A stretch of 64,000 nucleotides of DNA from Vibrio marinisediminis (GTDB lineage Bacteria; Pseudomonadota; Gammaproteobacteria; Enterobacterales; Vibrionaceae), in NCBI RefSeq assembly GCF_014050145.1, contig NZ_JACFYF010000001.1, forward strand, positions 806,001 through 870,000. The letters are read 5' to 3'. The position numbers and the translations under genes are program-made. Within the stretch, counting starts at the first letter, position 1; each line of letters begins with the position of its first letter. This document shows, piece by piece, positions 33,495 through 42,536 of this stretch. The notes beneath the pieces were generated by a model, which saw only the letters and a program-made list of their open reading frames with translations, did no database searches and was not told the DNA's origin.

Positions 33495-34803
33495 TTTATC
33501 TTCTATTGGTTTGGCATGGGGCAGTGGCCTTATGCTCGTCATGATGATTAGCTTGCTACTAACGGGTATGCAGCTTGCCTTTGTGACCTGTTTTGTTGCT
33601 ATCTTCTTTACCCTGTTCTGGTTTGGTCCAGAGGCGCTGCCGCTTATTGCCAGCCGAACTTATAGCTTTGCTTCTGGTTATGTGTTTCTCGCGGTACCGA
33701 TGTTTGTTTTGATGGCAGCGTTGCTTGACCGTTCTGGTATCGCCAAAGATTTGTTCGATGCAATGAAGTCACTGGGGCGCAAAGTGCGCGGTGGCGTGGC
33801 TGTACAGACACTTCTTGTCGCGGTGTTATTAGCGTCTATGTCCGGTGTTATAGGTGGTGAGACGGTACTGTTGGGTATTTTGGCATTGCCGCAAATGTTG
33901 CGTCTGGGGTATGACCGAAAACTGGCGATTGGTACCACTTGTGCGGGCGGTGCTTTGGGTACGATGCTCCCGCCGAGTATTGTGTTAATTATTTATGGTA
34001 TGACGGCGAGTGTTTCCATTGGCGATCTATTCAAAGCCTCGTTCTTACCAGCATTTATTCTCGCGGGTTGTTATATCGGCTACGTGCTGATTCGTTGCAA
34101 ACTTAACCCGTCATTAGCACCAATACCAAGTGATAACGGCGAAGAAGATGAACCGCAGGTGAGCTACTTCAAAGCGCTCTTTTTCCCACTTCTTTCGGTT
34201 GCCGTTGTGCTAGGTAGTATTTACACCGGTGTTGCTTCTGTAACTGAAGCATCAGCACTTGGTGTGATTGGCATTATGATCTCAGCCATTATTCGTGGTG
34301 AGATGAATTACAACATGCTCAAAGAGAGTGCCATTGCCACAATGAGAACCTGTGGCATGATCATGTGGATTGGTATTGGTGCAACCGCGTTAGTGGGTAT
34401 CTACAACCTTATGGGCGGTATCGACTTTGTTGAGATGGTTATTCTAAACCTAAGTGGTGGCAGTGCTATTGGTACTCTACTCATCATGATGCTGATTCTA
34501 CTTGTACTAGGTATGTTCTTAGATTGGGTTGGTGTAGCACTGCTGACCATGCCGATTTTCGTTCCTATTATCACCGGTCTTGGGTTTGATCCTGTTTGGT
34601 TTGGTGTTGTGTTCTGTCTCAACATGCAAGTCTCGTTTCTTTCACCACCATTTGGTCCGGCAGCCTTTTATCTCAAGTCGGTTGCGCCGAAAGATATTAC
34701 GCTTGGTGAAATCTTTATTTCATTGTTGCCATTTATTGCATTGCAGGTATTTGTGCTCAGCCTTGTGATTATGTTCCCGCAATTAGCGATGTGGTGGCAA
34801 TAG
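33487..34803 (+). CDS. TRAP transporter large permease (DctM type)
   Basis: The product is about 438 residues with some twelve hydrophobic segments and forms the Na+-coupled transport channel. DctM signatures are seen in FLAVPMFVLMAALLDRSGIA, GGETVLLGILALPQMLRLGY and GGALGTMLPPSIVLIIYGM. The second half contains FLDWVGVALLTMPIFVPII and LSPPFGPAAFYLKSVAP. ATG 33487 has AAGGA at 9 bases; the in-frame ATG at 33481 would sit only 3 bases from it. The gene overlaps dctQ and is followed 84 bp later by gntK. Confidence 0.92.
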   Translation: MFDLSSIGLAWGSGLMLVMMISLLLTGMQLAFVTCFVAIFFTLFWFGPEALPLIASRTYSFASGYVFLAVPMFVLMAALLDRSGIAKDLFDAMKSLGRKVRGGVAVQTLLVAVLLASMSGVIGGETVLLGILALPQMLRLGYDRKLAIGTTCAGGALGTMLPPSIVLIIYGMTASVSIGDLFKASFLPAFILAGCYIGYVLIRCKLNPSLAPIPSDNGEEDEPQVSYFKALFFPLLSVAVVLGSIYTGVASVTEASALGVIGIMISAIIRGEMNYNMLKESAIATMRTCGMIMWIGIGATALVGIYNLMGGIDFVEMVILNLSGGSAIGTLLIMMLILLVLGMFLDWVGVALLTMPIFVPIITGLGFDPVWFGVVFCLNMQVSFLSPPFGPAAFYLKSVAPKDITLGEIFISLLPFIALQVFVLSLVIMFPQLAMWWQ

Positions 34804-34887
34804 CCACCGCGAAAAAAGAATTAAATGTAACCCTATTGGAAATCACAGCCTTCAGTGAACAAAGAAGGCTAAGGATAGTACTGTCCA

Positions 34888-35388
34888 ATGAAAAGAAAAA
34901 AAATACTAGTAATGGGTGTATCGGGCTGTGGAAAAAGCTTGATTGGTCGTGAAATTGCACAAGCCTTGCAGTTACCTTTTTTTGATGGGGATGATTACCA
35001 CCCCATCACCAATGTGGAAAAGATGCGCCAAGGTATTCCGTTGAACGACGATGATCGTAGCGGTTGGTTAGATACCCTCAATCGTATCTACTGCGAAAAC
35101 GATGCGGCGGTCATAGCGTGTTCAGCACTGAAACCTGAGTATCGAGATCGACTGCAGGCCAACAATCAGGAATTACTGATTGTCTACCTCAAAGGGGATT
35201 TCGATACGATTTGGTCGCGTCATCAACAGCGATCTAATCACTATTTTAATGGTGAGCGAATGCTACGTAGTCAATTTGAAGCGTTGGTAGAACCTACAAC
35301 TGATGAAGCATTTCATATCGATATTGCTTATCCAGTTGAAGTCGTGCTCAACCAGGCTTTGATTGCGATTGAAGGGTTGGAATTATGA
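34888..35388 (+). CDS. gntK: Gluconokinase
   Basis: The product is 166 residues and phosphorylates D-gluconate to 6-phosphogluconate with ATP in the cytosol. The P-loop is GVSGCGKS (near residue 10). Family signatures include FFDGDDYHPITNVEKMRQGI, PLNDDDRSGWLDTL and CSALKPEYRDRL. The length is normal for the GntK/IdnK group. It overlaps the gnd-like gene by four bases (ATGA), so both are translated together and the product of one is the substrate of the next. It is controlled through the GntR operators upstream of the TRAP genes. Confidence 0.95.
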   Translation: MKRKKILVMGVSGCGKSLIGREIAQALQLPFFDGDDYHPITNVEKMRQGIPLNDDDRSGWLDTLNRIYCENDAAVIACSALKPEYRDRLQANNQELLIVYLKGDFDTIWSRHQQRSNHYFNGERMLRSQFEALVEPTTDEAFHIDIAYPVEVVLNQALIAIEGLEL

Positions 35389-36878
35389 ACCAAGCAAAGA
35401 TAGCAATGATTGGCTTAGGGGTGATGGGAAAAAGCATGGTGCTTAACCTACTCGACAGAGGTTTTAATGTTGCCGGCTATGACATTAACTTGGACAACCG
35501 AAACCGAGCCAATCAAGAAGCCAAGTCACTGGCAAAACTGCACGGTAAAGGACTTTTTGTTACGTTGGGTTCACTCACTCAGCTACTCGCCAGCCTTGAA
35601 ACTCCTCGTATAATTGCACTGTCAGTGCCCGCCGGAGAAGTTGTTGATAGTGTTATTGAAGAATTGATTGAGGCGGGTCTAGAAGCTCAAGATATTGTGA
35701 TAGATACAGGCAATAGTTTATGGACGGATAGTGAACGTCGTGAGCGTCAATATCAAGGAAAGCTACGTTTTTTCAGCACTGCGGTGTCTGGTGGTGAGGT
35801 AGGGGCACGCATTGGTCCTTCTTTGATGGCAAGTGGCGATGAAAGCGCATGGCAATATGTTAAACCGTTTTGGTTAGCGATTGCTGCAAAAGTAGATAGC
35901 CAAGGCATGCCTGTTGGTCAGTTTGAACAAGGGGAACCTTGTGCCGCCTACCTTGGTCCTGCTGGTGCTGGACACTACGTGAAAATGGTCCACAACGGCA
36001 TCGAATATGCCGATATGCAGTTGATCTGTGAAGCGTATCATTTTATGTCTGAAGTACTTCAGCTTACCCCAGTTCAAATCGGTCAGGTGTTTTCGCGTTG
36101 GAATCAGGGAGCACTCAATAGCTACTTGATGGAAATAAGCGCTGAGATATTGCAAGCGTCAGACCCTGTGAGCGGTAAACCTTTTGTCGATGTTGTGCTT
36201 GATAAGGCGGAACAAAAAGGAACAGGGTTATGGAGCTCGGTCAATGCCCTACAAATGGGAGTGCCAGCGCCGACAATAGCTCAAGCTGTTTTTGCGAGAG
36301 CACAGAGCGGACAAAAGGCGATGCGATTACGTGCGGCGAGAGCATTCAAACAACAGCGAAACCATGCCGATAACATTGATTTAGAAACCGCTTTGAGCAA
36401 CCTTCATGACACTCTGTTTTGTGCCAAGTTGACGGTTTATGCGCAAGGCTTTGATCTAATGAAAACGACCTCTGATACAGAAGGGTGGGCGCTTGATTTT
36501 GCGAACATTGCCAAAATTTGGCGAGCAGGGTGCATCATTCGCGCTAACTTCTTACAAGACATTACACAAGCTTACGAGGCTAATCCTGAGTTGGAAAACT
36601 TACTGTTGGCAGAACGCTTTATTGAGCAGATTGAGTTGAAATCGTCTGGATGGCGAGCTTCAACAGTGCAAGCCGTTTTGCATGGTGTACCGATGCCCGC
36701 GGTTACTTCAACGCTCAGCTATTTTGACTCATTGTGTTGTGAAGTGCTGCCTGCTAATTTGTTGCAAGCTCAACGTGACTACTTTGGTGCTCATAGCTAT
36801 TCAAGAGTTGATGATATCGAACAGCATAGATACCACCTAACTTGGAGTGATGAAAAAATAATTCAAGTTCGAGTATAA
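35385..36878 (+). CDS. gnd: 6-phosphogluconate dehydrogenase (decarboxylating)
   Basis: The product is 497 residues and oxidatively decarboxylates 6-phosphogluconate to ribulose 5-phosphate with NADP+. The N-terminal Rossmann motif is MIGLGVMGKSMVLNLLDRG. The substrate-site segment has STAVSGGEVGARIGPSLMASG, and the catalytic Lys/Glu region is GAGHYVKMVHNGIEYADMQ. The helical C-terminal domain ends near Arg/His-containing ALRAARAFKQQRNH and QRDYFGAHSYSRVD. The protein is slightly longer than the E. coli enzyme of 468 residues. It overlaps gntK, and together with the TRAP system it gives a short route from gluconate into the pentose phosphate pathway; no edd/eda pair is present in the window. 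Confidence 0.93.
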   Translation: MNQAKIAMIGLGVMGKSMVLNLLDRGFNVAGYDINLDNRNRANQEAKSLAKLHGKGLFVTLGSLTQLLASLETPRIIALSVPAGEVVDSVIEELIEAGLEAQDIVIDTGNSLWTDSERRERQYQGKLRFFSTAVSGGEVGARIGPSLMASGDESAWQYVKPFWLAIAAKVDSQGMPVGQFEQGEPCAAYLGPAGAGHYVKMVHNGIEYADMQLICEAYHFMSEVLQLTPVQIGQVFSRWNQGALNSYLMEISAEILQASDPVSGKPFVDVVLDKAEQKGTGLWSSVNALQMGVPAPTIAQAVFARAQSGQKAMRLRAARAFKQQRNHADNIDLETALSNLHDTLFCAKLTVYAQGFDLMKTTSDTEGWALDFANIAKIWRAGCIIRANFLQDITQAYEANPELENLLLAERFIEQIELKSSGWRASTVQAVLHGVPMPAVTSTLSYFDSLCCEVLPANLLQAQRDYFGAHSYSRVDDIEQHRYHLTWSDEKIIQVRV

Positions 36879-36883
36879 AATTG

Positions 36884-36911
36884 AGCGCAGATCAAAATGT
36901 GGGCGCTTTTT
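36884..36911 (+). terminator. Weak terminator after gnd
   Basis: AGCGC (36884-36888) and GCGCT (36903-36907) enclose a 14-base loop and are followed by five T. The stem is short, so efficiency is doubtful. Confidence 0.35.
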
Positions 36912-36923
36912 GTTACCTGTACC
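36912..36923. promoter_or_regulatory. Degenerate GntR-like operator before gntR
   Basis: GTTACCTGTACC matches the GTTACCGGTAAC palindrome at 10 of 12 positions and lies 69 bp before the gntR start. The inverted counterpart GACAGGTAC follows near 36941. It may be a weaker self-regulation site. Confidence 0.45.
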
Positions 36924-36991
36924 AATGAAAATACGTTATAGACAGGTACAATGTTATCACTATCACAAAAATCGAATAATAAGATATCGTC

Positions 36992-37993
36992 ATGGCTAAT
37001 AAGAATAAAAGACCGACCTTACAAGATATAGCTGATCGAGTCGGTGTCACTAAAATGACCGTGAGTCGCTGTTTACGCGATCCTTCTCAAGTATCCAAAC
37101 TGCTTCAAGAGAAAATTAGCCAAGCGGTTGAAGACTTGGGTTATATCCCTAATCGAGCGCCAGATATTTTATCGAATGCCAAGTCAAATGCGATTGGTGT
37201 ATTGGTGCCTTCCCTCACCAACCAAGTCTTCGCTGAAGTGATTCGAGGCATTGAATCGGTAACAACACCCGCCGGGTATCAAACCATGATCGCCCACTAC
37301 AGTTACAGCACTGAATTGGAAGAGCAAAGTATTGCCTCGCTGCTTTCTTACAATGTTGATGCGATTATTTTGTCAGAAAATATCCATACCGATAGAGCAC
37401 GTAAAATGCTTCAGACAGCAGCCATTCCCGTTGTCGAAATTATGGATAGTTATTCTCAGCCTATTGAGCAAGCGGTCGGTTTCGATAATGCTCAAGCTTC
37501 GCAAGATATGACTCTCGCATTACTAAAGAAAGGGCGTAAGCGCATTGCTTATTTTGCTGCTCGTATGGATGAACGTACTCGCTTAAAGATGCAAGGGTAT
37601 CGTCGAGCGGTAGAGAAAGTAGGGCAAGATCCAATCAGTTTACAAACCGAAGAGGCCTCATCATTTACCTTGGGTGCGACACTACTTGATCAAATGTTAG
37701 AGCATTACCCTGATGTGGATGGCATCGTTTGCACCAATGATGATTTGGCTATTGGTGCTTTGTATGAGTGTCAACGTCGAGGCATTCGTGTTCCTGAACA
37801 GATAGCGATTGCCGGTTTTCATGGTCATGATATTAGCCAAGTCATTATCCCTAAATTGGCGACGGTAGTGACGCCGCGTGAAGAGATTGGTCGTGTGGCT
37901 GCAGAGCAATTAATCGAGCGATTAAGAGGCTGTGAGAGCTGGGAAAAGACCATCGATCTTGGTTATAAAATTGAATATGGCGAAAGCATATAA
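36992..37993 (+). CDS. gntR: Gluconate-operon repressor, LacI family
   Basis: The product is 333 residues. The N-terminal LacI-type helix-turn-helix is LQDIADRVGVTKMTVSRCLR, followed by the hinge region YIPNRAPDILSN. The ligand domain closely follows E. coli GntR in stretches such as VLVPSLTNQVFAEVIRGIES, AVGFDNAQAS and GIVCTNDDLAIGALYECQRR. It therefore likely binds GTTACCGGTAAC and releases it with gluconate. Two perfect sites lie before the TRAP genes and a weaker one before this gene. It is on the same strand as the operon but has its own leader of 113 bp. Confidence 0.92.
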   Translation: MANKNKRPTLQDIADRVGVTKMTVSRCLRDPSQVSKLLQEKISQAVEDLGYIPNRAPDILSNAKSNAIGVLVPSLTNQVFAEVIRGIESVTTPAGYQTMIAHYSYSTELEEQSIASLLSYNVDAIILSENIHTDRARKMLQTAAIPVVEIMDSYSQPIEQAVGFDNAQASQDMTLALLKKGRKRIAYFAARMDERTRLKMQGYRRAVEKVGQDPISLQTEEASSFTLGATLLDQMLEHYPDVDGIVCTNDDLAIGALYECQRRGIRVPEQIAIAGFHGHDISQVIIPKLATVVTPREEIGRVAAEQLIERLRGCESWEKTIDLGYKIEYGESI

Positions 37994-38175
37994 TCACTCT
38001 TTTACTAAAAAAGAGATGATACTTCTCCACTTTCGCTGGTGTGCTTTGTATATCAAATGCATTGATATTTGATTATTACATTTGTGTAATAGTGATTAAT
38101 AGTTCCGACTATTATCAATGCTTGTTTGATAATCGATAATGATCTCCTAGTCATTCATTACGTTTGGAGACCATT

Positions 38176-38445
38176 ATGTCTAATGGATTTACCAGAGATG
38201 GTGGCGTTCAAGAACAAATTGATGCCACTGTTGTTGATGCAATTAATCGTGCTCGCGCGCATCTCCATAAAGAATATAACGACACTGATTTTTGCTTAGA
38301 GTGTGGAGAGCTAATCCCACATGCACGCCGACAAATCATACCGGGTGTCGAATTCTGTATAGCGTGTCAGGAGAAAGAAGATGCTCGTAATAAGGCTATC
38401 AGTAGCTTTAATCGAAGAGCGAGTAAAGATAGCCAATTGCGCTAA
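38176..38445 (+). CDS. DksA/TraR-type zinc-finger protein (YbiI-like)
   Basis: The product is 89 residues from ATG 38176, with TGGAGA 6 bases upstream. A C4 zinc finger is visible as FCLECGELIPHARR and EFCIACQEKEDAR, spaced as in the C-terminal finger of DksA/TraR proteins. The long DksA coiled coil is absent, so it belongs to the short YbiI-like group. It may contact the RNA polymerase secondary channel, but this is uncertain because the coiled coil is short. It is convergent with the next gene and separated from it by one base. Confidence 0.85.
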   Translation: MSNGFTRDGGVQEQIDATVVDAINRARAHLHKEYNDTDFCLECGELIPHARRQIIPGVEFCIACQEKEDARNKAISSFNRRASKDSQLR

Positions 38446-38446
38446 T

Positions 38447-39397
38447 CTACCGCCATAACTCTTTGTTTAGATCATGGTTCTCAATCCAAACTGACTCTTC
38501 TCGGGCTTTCAAGTACAGTTGTAAACCGTTATACGACGCAAATGCAGCTGCACCACCTAGAGTTTGGAATTGGTCAAAGTAGTCATCCTCTAAGTCGCAT
38601 AACTCTGCAAGTGTATAAACGTCTTTTTCCAGTGCCCACTGAATGGCAAAAGCAGGGGCTATGGTGCCAGAAACAGCAACATCGACAATGGATTGATGCG
38701 CACTCTTACGATGGTGTTGTTCGAAAGCCGCTTCGAGTTTTTCGGCTTCTTGGGTGGTAATTTCATCAATGATTTGGGCTCGTCGAGCGTTGGAAATGCG
38801 TTTATTGAGCTTTGCTATTTTCAACGCATGGTCAAATCGGCTTGGTGTCATAATATCAATAAGCTGAGTGAGCAGTTCTCTATCTACATCAATCGCATTC
38901 ACAAAGAAATCAATACAGCTGTTTAATGACGAATAGTGGGTGCCGTTAAATTCAAATCCCACCGTGTCATCAATGCTGTTTAATGGCAGGTCGTCAACAC
39001 TGACTAACCAGCCTTGAAATGCCACTCGTTGTTTGGCTATTTGATACATTTGCCAAGCACTTTTTCCAAAGCCGCCCAAGATAGCGCCTGAGAAATCACT
39101 GTCGATCAACTCTTGCTCTGTCCAGTTCTCACCGATAGCCAAGTGCTTTGTGTATTTAGAGATGAGTGCTTGTTTAATACAACTACGCAGTGCCCAAATC
39201 GAAGTTAAGTCGCTAGGGTATTTGAATGATTGGCATTCATTGCAAGCTGGTATGGTTAATAAAATATGTTCTAAATAGACGCAGGACTCCACATCTCGAG
39301 GGAAATGGAGGTTGGTGGACGAAGGCTCACCACAAAACCAGCAGGTATGGCGGTTATTAAAAGGGACATCTATCGATGTATAGGTGTGAGCTGGCAT
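38447..39397 (-). CDS. Unknown protein with N-terminal HNH-like zinc finger
   Basis: The product is 316 residues. Near the N terminus, TCWFCGEPSS and IPACNECQSFK provide two Cys-x2-Cys pairs separated by about 30 residues. EHILLTIPAC between them resembles the His and loop of HNH/treble-clef domains, but the Asn/His active-site pattern is incomplete. The rest is mainly helical and charged, with no recognised motif. It is probably a conserved Vibrio protein of unknown role. Its stop almost touches that of the preceding zinc-finger gene; no operon partner lies upstream. Confidence 0.7.
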   Translation of the reverse strand: MPAHTYTSIDVPFNNRHTCWFCGEPSSTNLHFPRDVESCVYLEHILLTIPACNECQSFKYPSDLTSIWALRSCIKQALISKYTKHLAIGENWTEQELIDSDFSGAILGGFGKSAWQMYQIAKQRVAFQGWLVSVDDLPLNSIDDTVGFEFNGTHYSSLNSCIDFFVNAIDVDRELLTQLIDIMTPSRFDHALKIAKLNKRISNARRAQIIDEITTQEAEKLEAAFEQHHRKSAHQSIVDVAVSGTIAPAFAIQWALEKDVYTLAELCDLEDDYFDQFQTLGGAAAFASYNGLQLYLKAREESVWIENHDLNKELWR

Positions 39398-39647
39398 AGG
39401 TCTTTTTCTAAATATCTTGGCAAGTGCCAGATTCTATTCTATTTATGGTTTTCATTATACTCTCAGCGGATAATGAGCGGTATCACACCTACCTCAACCT
39501 ACTTGGCTTGCTGTATATTTATATTGTTGCATATTTGTTACTCTTCTTTGTCGTTTAAAACAGTAAAATGCTTTGCGCGGAATGAACAGACAGGGTTTTT
39601 CTCTCATTCTGTTTACTCGTTATTAATAAGACTAGAAGGAAGTCACC

Positions 39648-40325
39648 ATGAAATGGATAACAAGCATAATGGCACTTTTGATTGCACCAGTTAGCGCCGC
39701 TCAACAGGAAACCGATATTTTAGGGGTTAAACTGCAAATGACCCCTAATGAAGTTATTCAGTTTGTTGGTGTTGGCGAACACTCGAAAGTGACCGTTGGC
39801 AATATAAATAATCCAACGCCAACGGATTTTGAACAAGAAGCAGAAAAAATAGCCGTTCAATATGAGCAGCAATTTAATGATGCAGATGCTAATGAGTTGG
39901 ACAAATTAATTGAGCAAGTTAAAACACTAAGGTTAAGCAATCAAATAAAAGAAATTTCATGCTCTGAGAAAGCTTGTGATACACCATTTATGAAAAAGCA
40001 CAATATCATATGGTTCATTGCAAGGTTTAGCGATGATGGTGTGCTGGGAAGCCTATCTATTCGTCAAAATGTCACTTCACTAACGGCTGATACTCAAGAT
40101 AAATTAGAGAAAAAGTATCAACCGGAAGAGGTTTGGGGTGACATATCAGAGCACCGTTCAGCAAGTCTAAATCGACTATCAAAGTACGATGAAAATTTAA
40201 CCATTAAACTGAAAAACTATTCTAGCGAAAAGCTTATCGAATATAAGCTATATAACGACAGCTTGTTTGATAATGTCGCGAAGAAAGAGCAGCGATTAGT
40301 TGACGAGTTCAAAAAGAGTTTATAG
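39648..40325 (+). CDS. Unknown secreted protein
   Basis: The product is 225 residues with a short signal peptide (MKWITSIMALLIAPVSAAQQ, cleavage after VSA or SAA). AAGGAAG precedes the ATG. The mature part is hydrophilic, with a Cys pair ISCSEKACDTPF that may form a disulfide. The composition is consistent with a periplasmic protein. The region ADTQDKLEKKYQPEEVWG followed by RLSKYDENLTIKLKNYSS recalls proteins that compare two time points or states, but no family can be named. A terminator follows at 40391. Confidence 0.7.
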   Translation: MKWITSIMALLIAPVSAAQQETDILGVKLQMTPNEVIQFVGVGEHSKVTVGNINNPTPTDFEQEAEKIAVQYEQQFNDADANELDKLIEQVKTLRLSNQIKEISCSEKACDTPFMKKHNIIWFIARFSDDGVLGSLSIRQNVTSLTADTQDKLEKKYQPEEVWGDISEHRSASLNRLSKYDENLTIKLKNYSSEKLIEYKLYNDSLFDNVAKKEQRLVDEFKKSL

Positions 40326-40390
40326 CGAGTTTACCCATATCGAAGTGATTAGGAATTGTAATTTTCCGCCTATCTACATTTGATCATATT

Positions 40391-40428
40391 GAAGGAGCTA
40401 TTTTATCAAGGGCTCCTTTCATGTTTTT
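40391..40428 (+). terminator. Rho-independent terminator
   Basis: GAAGGAGC (40391-40398) pairs with GCTCCTTTC (40412-40420), with one bulge, followed by ATG and five T. It ends the secreted-protein gene. Confidence 0.7.
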
Positions 40429-40577
40429 GTGGTTAAGGTTTCCTCAATTCATCCAAAGATTGAAAAGGATGCTCCTATTATTGATTGAAGGGCGCATGGA
40501 ATAATGACATGCTAAATTATCAATACGTTATGCACTAATGATGGCGTTGATTTTAATAACTGGGGAAACAACTCAAG

Positions 40578-40937
40578 ATGCTAAGATACATTCAACGACG
40601 CCGAATTAAGAAGGTCATTAAGTTACTTTCTGCTAAGTTGGTGAAGGGTTATGGCAGCCGAGAATTCTTTTCTTTGGGGCAACTTGAAGCGAGCAGTATC
40701 AAGTTGAGTAAACGTCAGCAGCAAATTGCTTTAGCGCTGTATGCTGACCCTCTCGAATTGAATGTTGAAGATCGTTTAGTGATTAAAGCTCTGCGCGGTG
40801 ACATATCGAATGACTATTTTGGTGGGGAGGACTACACCGCACAAGATGTACTCAGCTTACTTAGTGCTGGTGGGTGGAAGGGCGGTCGTAATGACGATGA
40901 TATGTCCAACCGTTTTGGGATGCATAGCCGGTATTGA
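40578..40937 (+). CDS. Small protein of unknown function
   Basis: The product is 119 residues, basic at the start (MLRYIQRRRIKKVIK) and acidic in the middle. It contains SLGQLEASSIKLSKRQQQIAL, LELNVEDRLVIKALRGDISN and a C-terminal GGWKGGRNDDDMSN. Composition and length suggest a cytosolic protein. It stands alone, with 252 bp before it (terminator included) and a YdcH-like gene 92 bp after it. No family assignment is made from sequence alone. Confidence 0.65.
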   Translation: MLRYIQRRRIKKVIKLLSAKLVKGYGSREFFSLGQLEASSIKLSKRQQQIALALYADPLELNVEDRLVIKALRGDISNDYFGGEDYTAQDVLSLLSAGGWKGGRNDDDMSNRFGMHSRY

Positions 40938-41029
40938 ATTACCACTTGATTGCTTTGGGTTTTAAGCCACATTTCTTTGGTTAAATTACTTCTATACTAA
41001 TGTCGAATCAGACTGAAGAAGGAATACAG

Positions 41030-41296
41030 ATGCTAAATGAAAACCACGCTTTTATCTTAGATTTTCCTGAACTTAAATTAGACATTGTGCAGCTCAACCA
41101 CGATGATCCAACATTCAAAGCCGACCTTCAGCAATACCACCAATTGGATTATGATATTCGACAGTTAGAGATATCAGGCAGTCCAATTGATGATGCCAAC
41201 ATGAATGCACTAAAGCTTAAACGTGTTGAACTAAAAGATATGCTACATAAACAGTTAACCGAGCATCATGAGCAGGCAAGTAAACAGCCGCTTTAA
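41030..41296 (+). CDS. YdcH/DUF465-like small protein
   Basis: The product is 88 residues from ATG 41030, with AAGGAA 7 bases upstream. A single helical hairpin dominates: DPTFKADLQQYHQLDYDIRQ and the second helix NALKLKRVELKDMLHKQL. The loop between them reads EISGSPIDDANM. This pattern of D-x-x-F-x-x-L ... LK-x-x-R-x-x-LKD is typical of the DUF465/YdcH group, whose role is not established. No operon partner is visible. Confidence 0.8.
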   Translation: MLNENHAFILDFPELKLDIVQLNHDDPTFKADLQQYHQLDYDIRQLEISGSPIDDANMNALKLKRVELKDMLHKQLTEHHEQASKQPL

Positions 41297-41408
41297 ATAT
41301 GCAAGCATAGGCGATTCATAATTTCTATTGGAGTAAGCAGGGCGAATCGCGCTAGTTTGAATTGCACTTTTTCTATCTTTGAGTCAGCGAGATATACGCT
41401 GACTCATC

Positions 41409-42362
41409 TCAACTCTTCTTACAACCATACATGCTGTCAAAGTTAGGTATGTTTTTCTCCCAAATTGGCACATCTTCACCAATGATCGACTTCAGAACAT
41501 CTATAAACAGTTTGGTTTTAATCGGGGCGTCTCGATGTGGGTAAACAGCATAGAATGTCCCAAAATCCTCAAGCTTTAAATGGGTCATAATGGGTATTAA
41601 CTTACCATTAATAATTTCATCTTGGATCATCTGAGCGGTTACAACCGCGAGCGTGTTACCCGCTAATGCACTTTTTACCACCATCTCAACATCATTCACT
41701 TTGTATGAACTATTGAGTTGAAAGTGGTGCTCATTATCGTGCTCATCTAGATAACCAAATTTGTCGATCAACAATCCAGGCGTTGAGTAAATCGTCGCTG
41801 GGAGTGATTGTAGCTTTTCAATTGTATCAATCTTGCCGTGTTGTTGAATAAAGTCAGGCGTCGCGACAATGAGTATTCGGTTTCGGGCAATTTTCCGGCT
41901 AATGAGACTCGAGTTTTTGGGCTTACCGATACGGAAACCAATATCAAACCCCTCTTGTACGATATCGACAACTCTATCTTCTAATCTGAGCTCGCACTGA
42001 ACGTCAGGATATTGCGTTTGAAAAACGGAGATAGCCTCTTGCACATACTGGCGACCAAACATCATTGAACTGGTAATTCTCAATATTCCTCTGGGTTCAG
42101 AGTGATAATTTTGTGCCAAACGCTGAGTATTACTGAGTAGTTCACGTAACAGTTTTGCTTGATTAACCATTTCATTGCCTGCCGCAGTCAACGACAAAGA
42201 GCGTGTGGTGCGATTGAGTAAGCGAACTCCTAGCTCTTTTTCGAGCCGACTGATCTGTTTGGATATCACAGAGCGGTCGACGTTCTTCTGTTCAGCCACA
42301 TTGGTAAAAGAGCCCAGCTCTGTGACTTCAAGTAGCAGAAGTAAGCGGGTAGAGAAGTCCAT
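41409..42362 (-). CDS. LysR-family transcriptional regulator
   Basis: The product is 317 residues: an N-terminal winged helix-turn-helix (TELGSFTNVAEQKNVDRSVI, SKQISRLEKELGVRLLNRTT, about 1-65) and a type-2 periplasmic-binding-like effector domain. It diverges from the enoyl-CoA hydratase-like gene at 42537, which is the usual arrangement for LysR regulators and their targets. The 174-bp intergenic region probably holds its operator, but no clear T-N11-A repeat stood out. The inducer is unknown. Confidence 0.88.
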   Translation of the reverse strand: MDFSTRLLLLLEVTELGSFTNVAEQKNVDRSVISKQISRLEKELGVRLLNRTTRSLSLTAAGNEMVNQAKLLRELLSNTQRLAQNYHSEPRGILRITSSMMFGRQYVQEAISVFQTQYPDVQCELRLEDRVVDIVQEGFDIGFRIGKPKNSSLISRKIARNRILIVATPDFIQQHGKIDTIEKLQSLPATIYSTPGLLIDKFGYLDEHDNEHHFQLNSSYKVNDVEMVVKSALAGNTLAVVTAQMIQDEIINGKLIPIMTHLKLEDFGTFYAVYPHRDAPIKTKLFIDVLKSIIGEDVPIWEKNIPNFDSMYGCKKS

Positions 42363-42536
42363 GTAAACCTCGACAGATAATCCGTAATTTTATTGGTGCT
42401 ACTGTAGCATCAATGTTGTGCTAATAGTGGCATTTTTCGTATCTAATTGAGACGCTATAGTGATTGCACTTACAGAGAGGTAACTCATTTAAAGTGGCTA
42501 CACTTTATGAGTCAACGACCAAATTAGAGGCAATGC

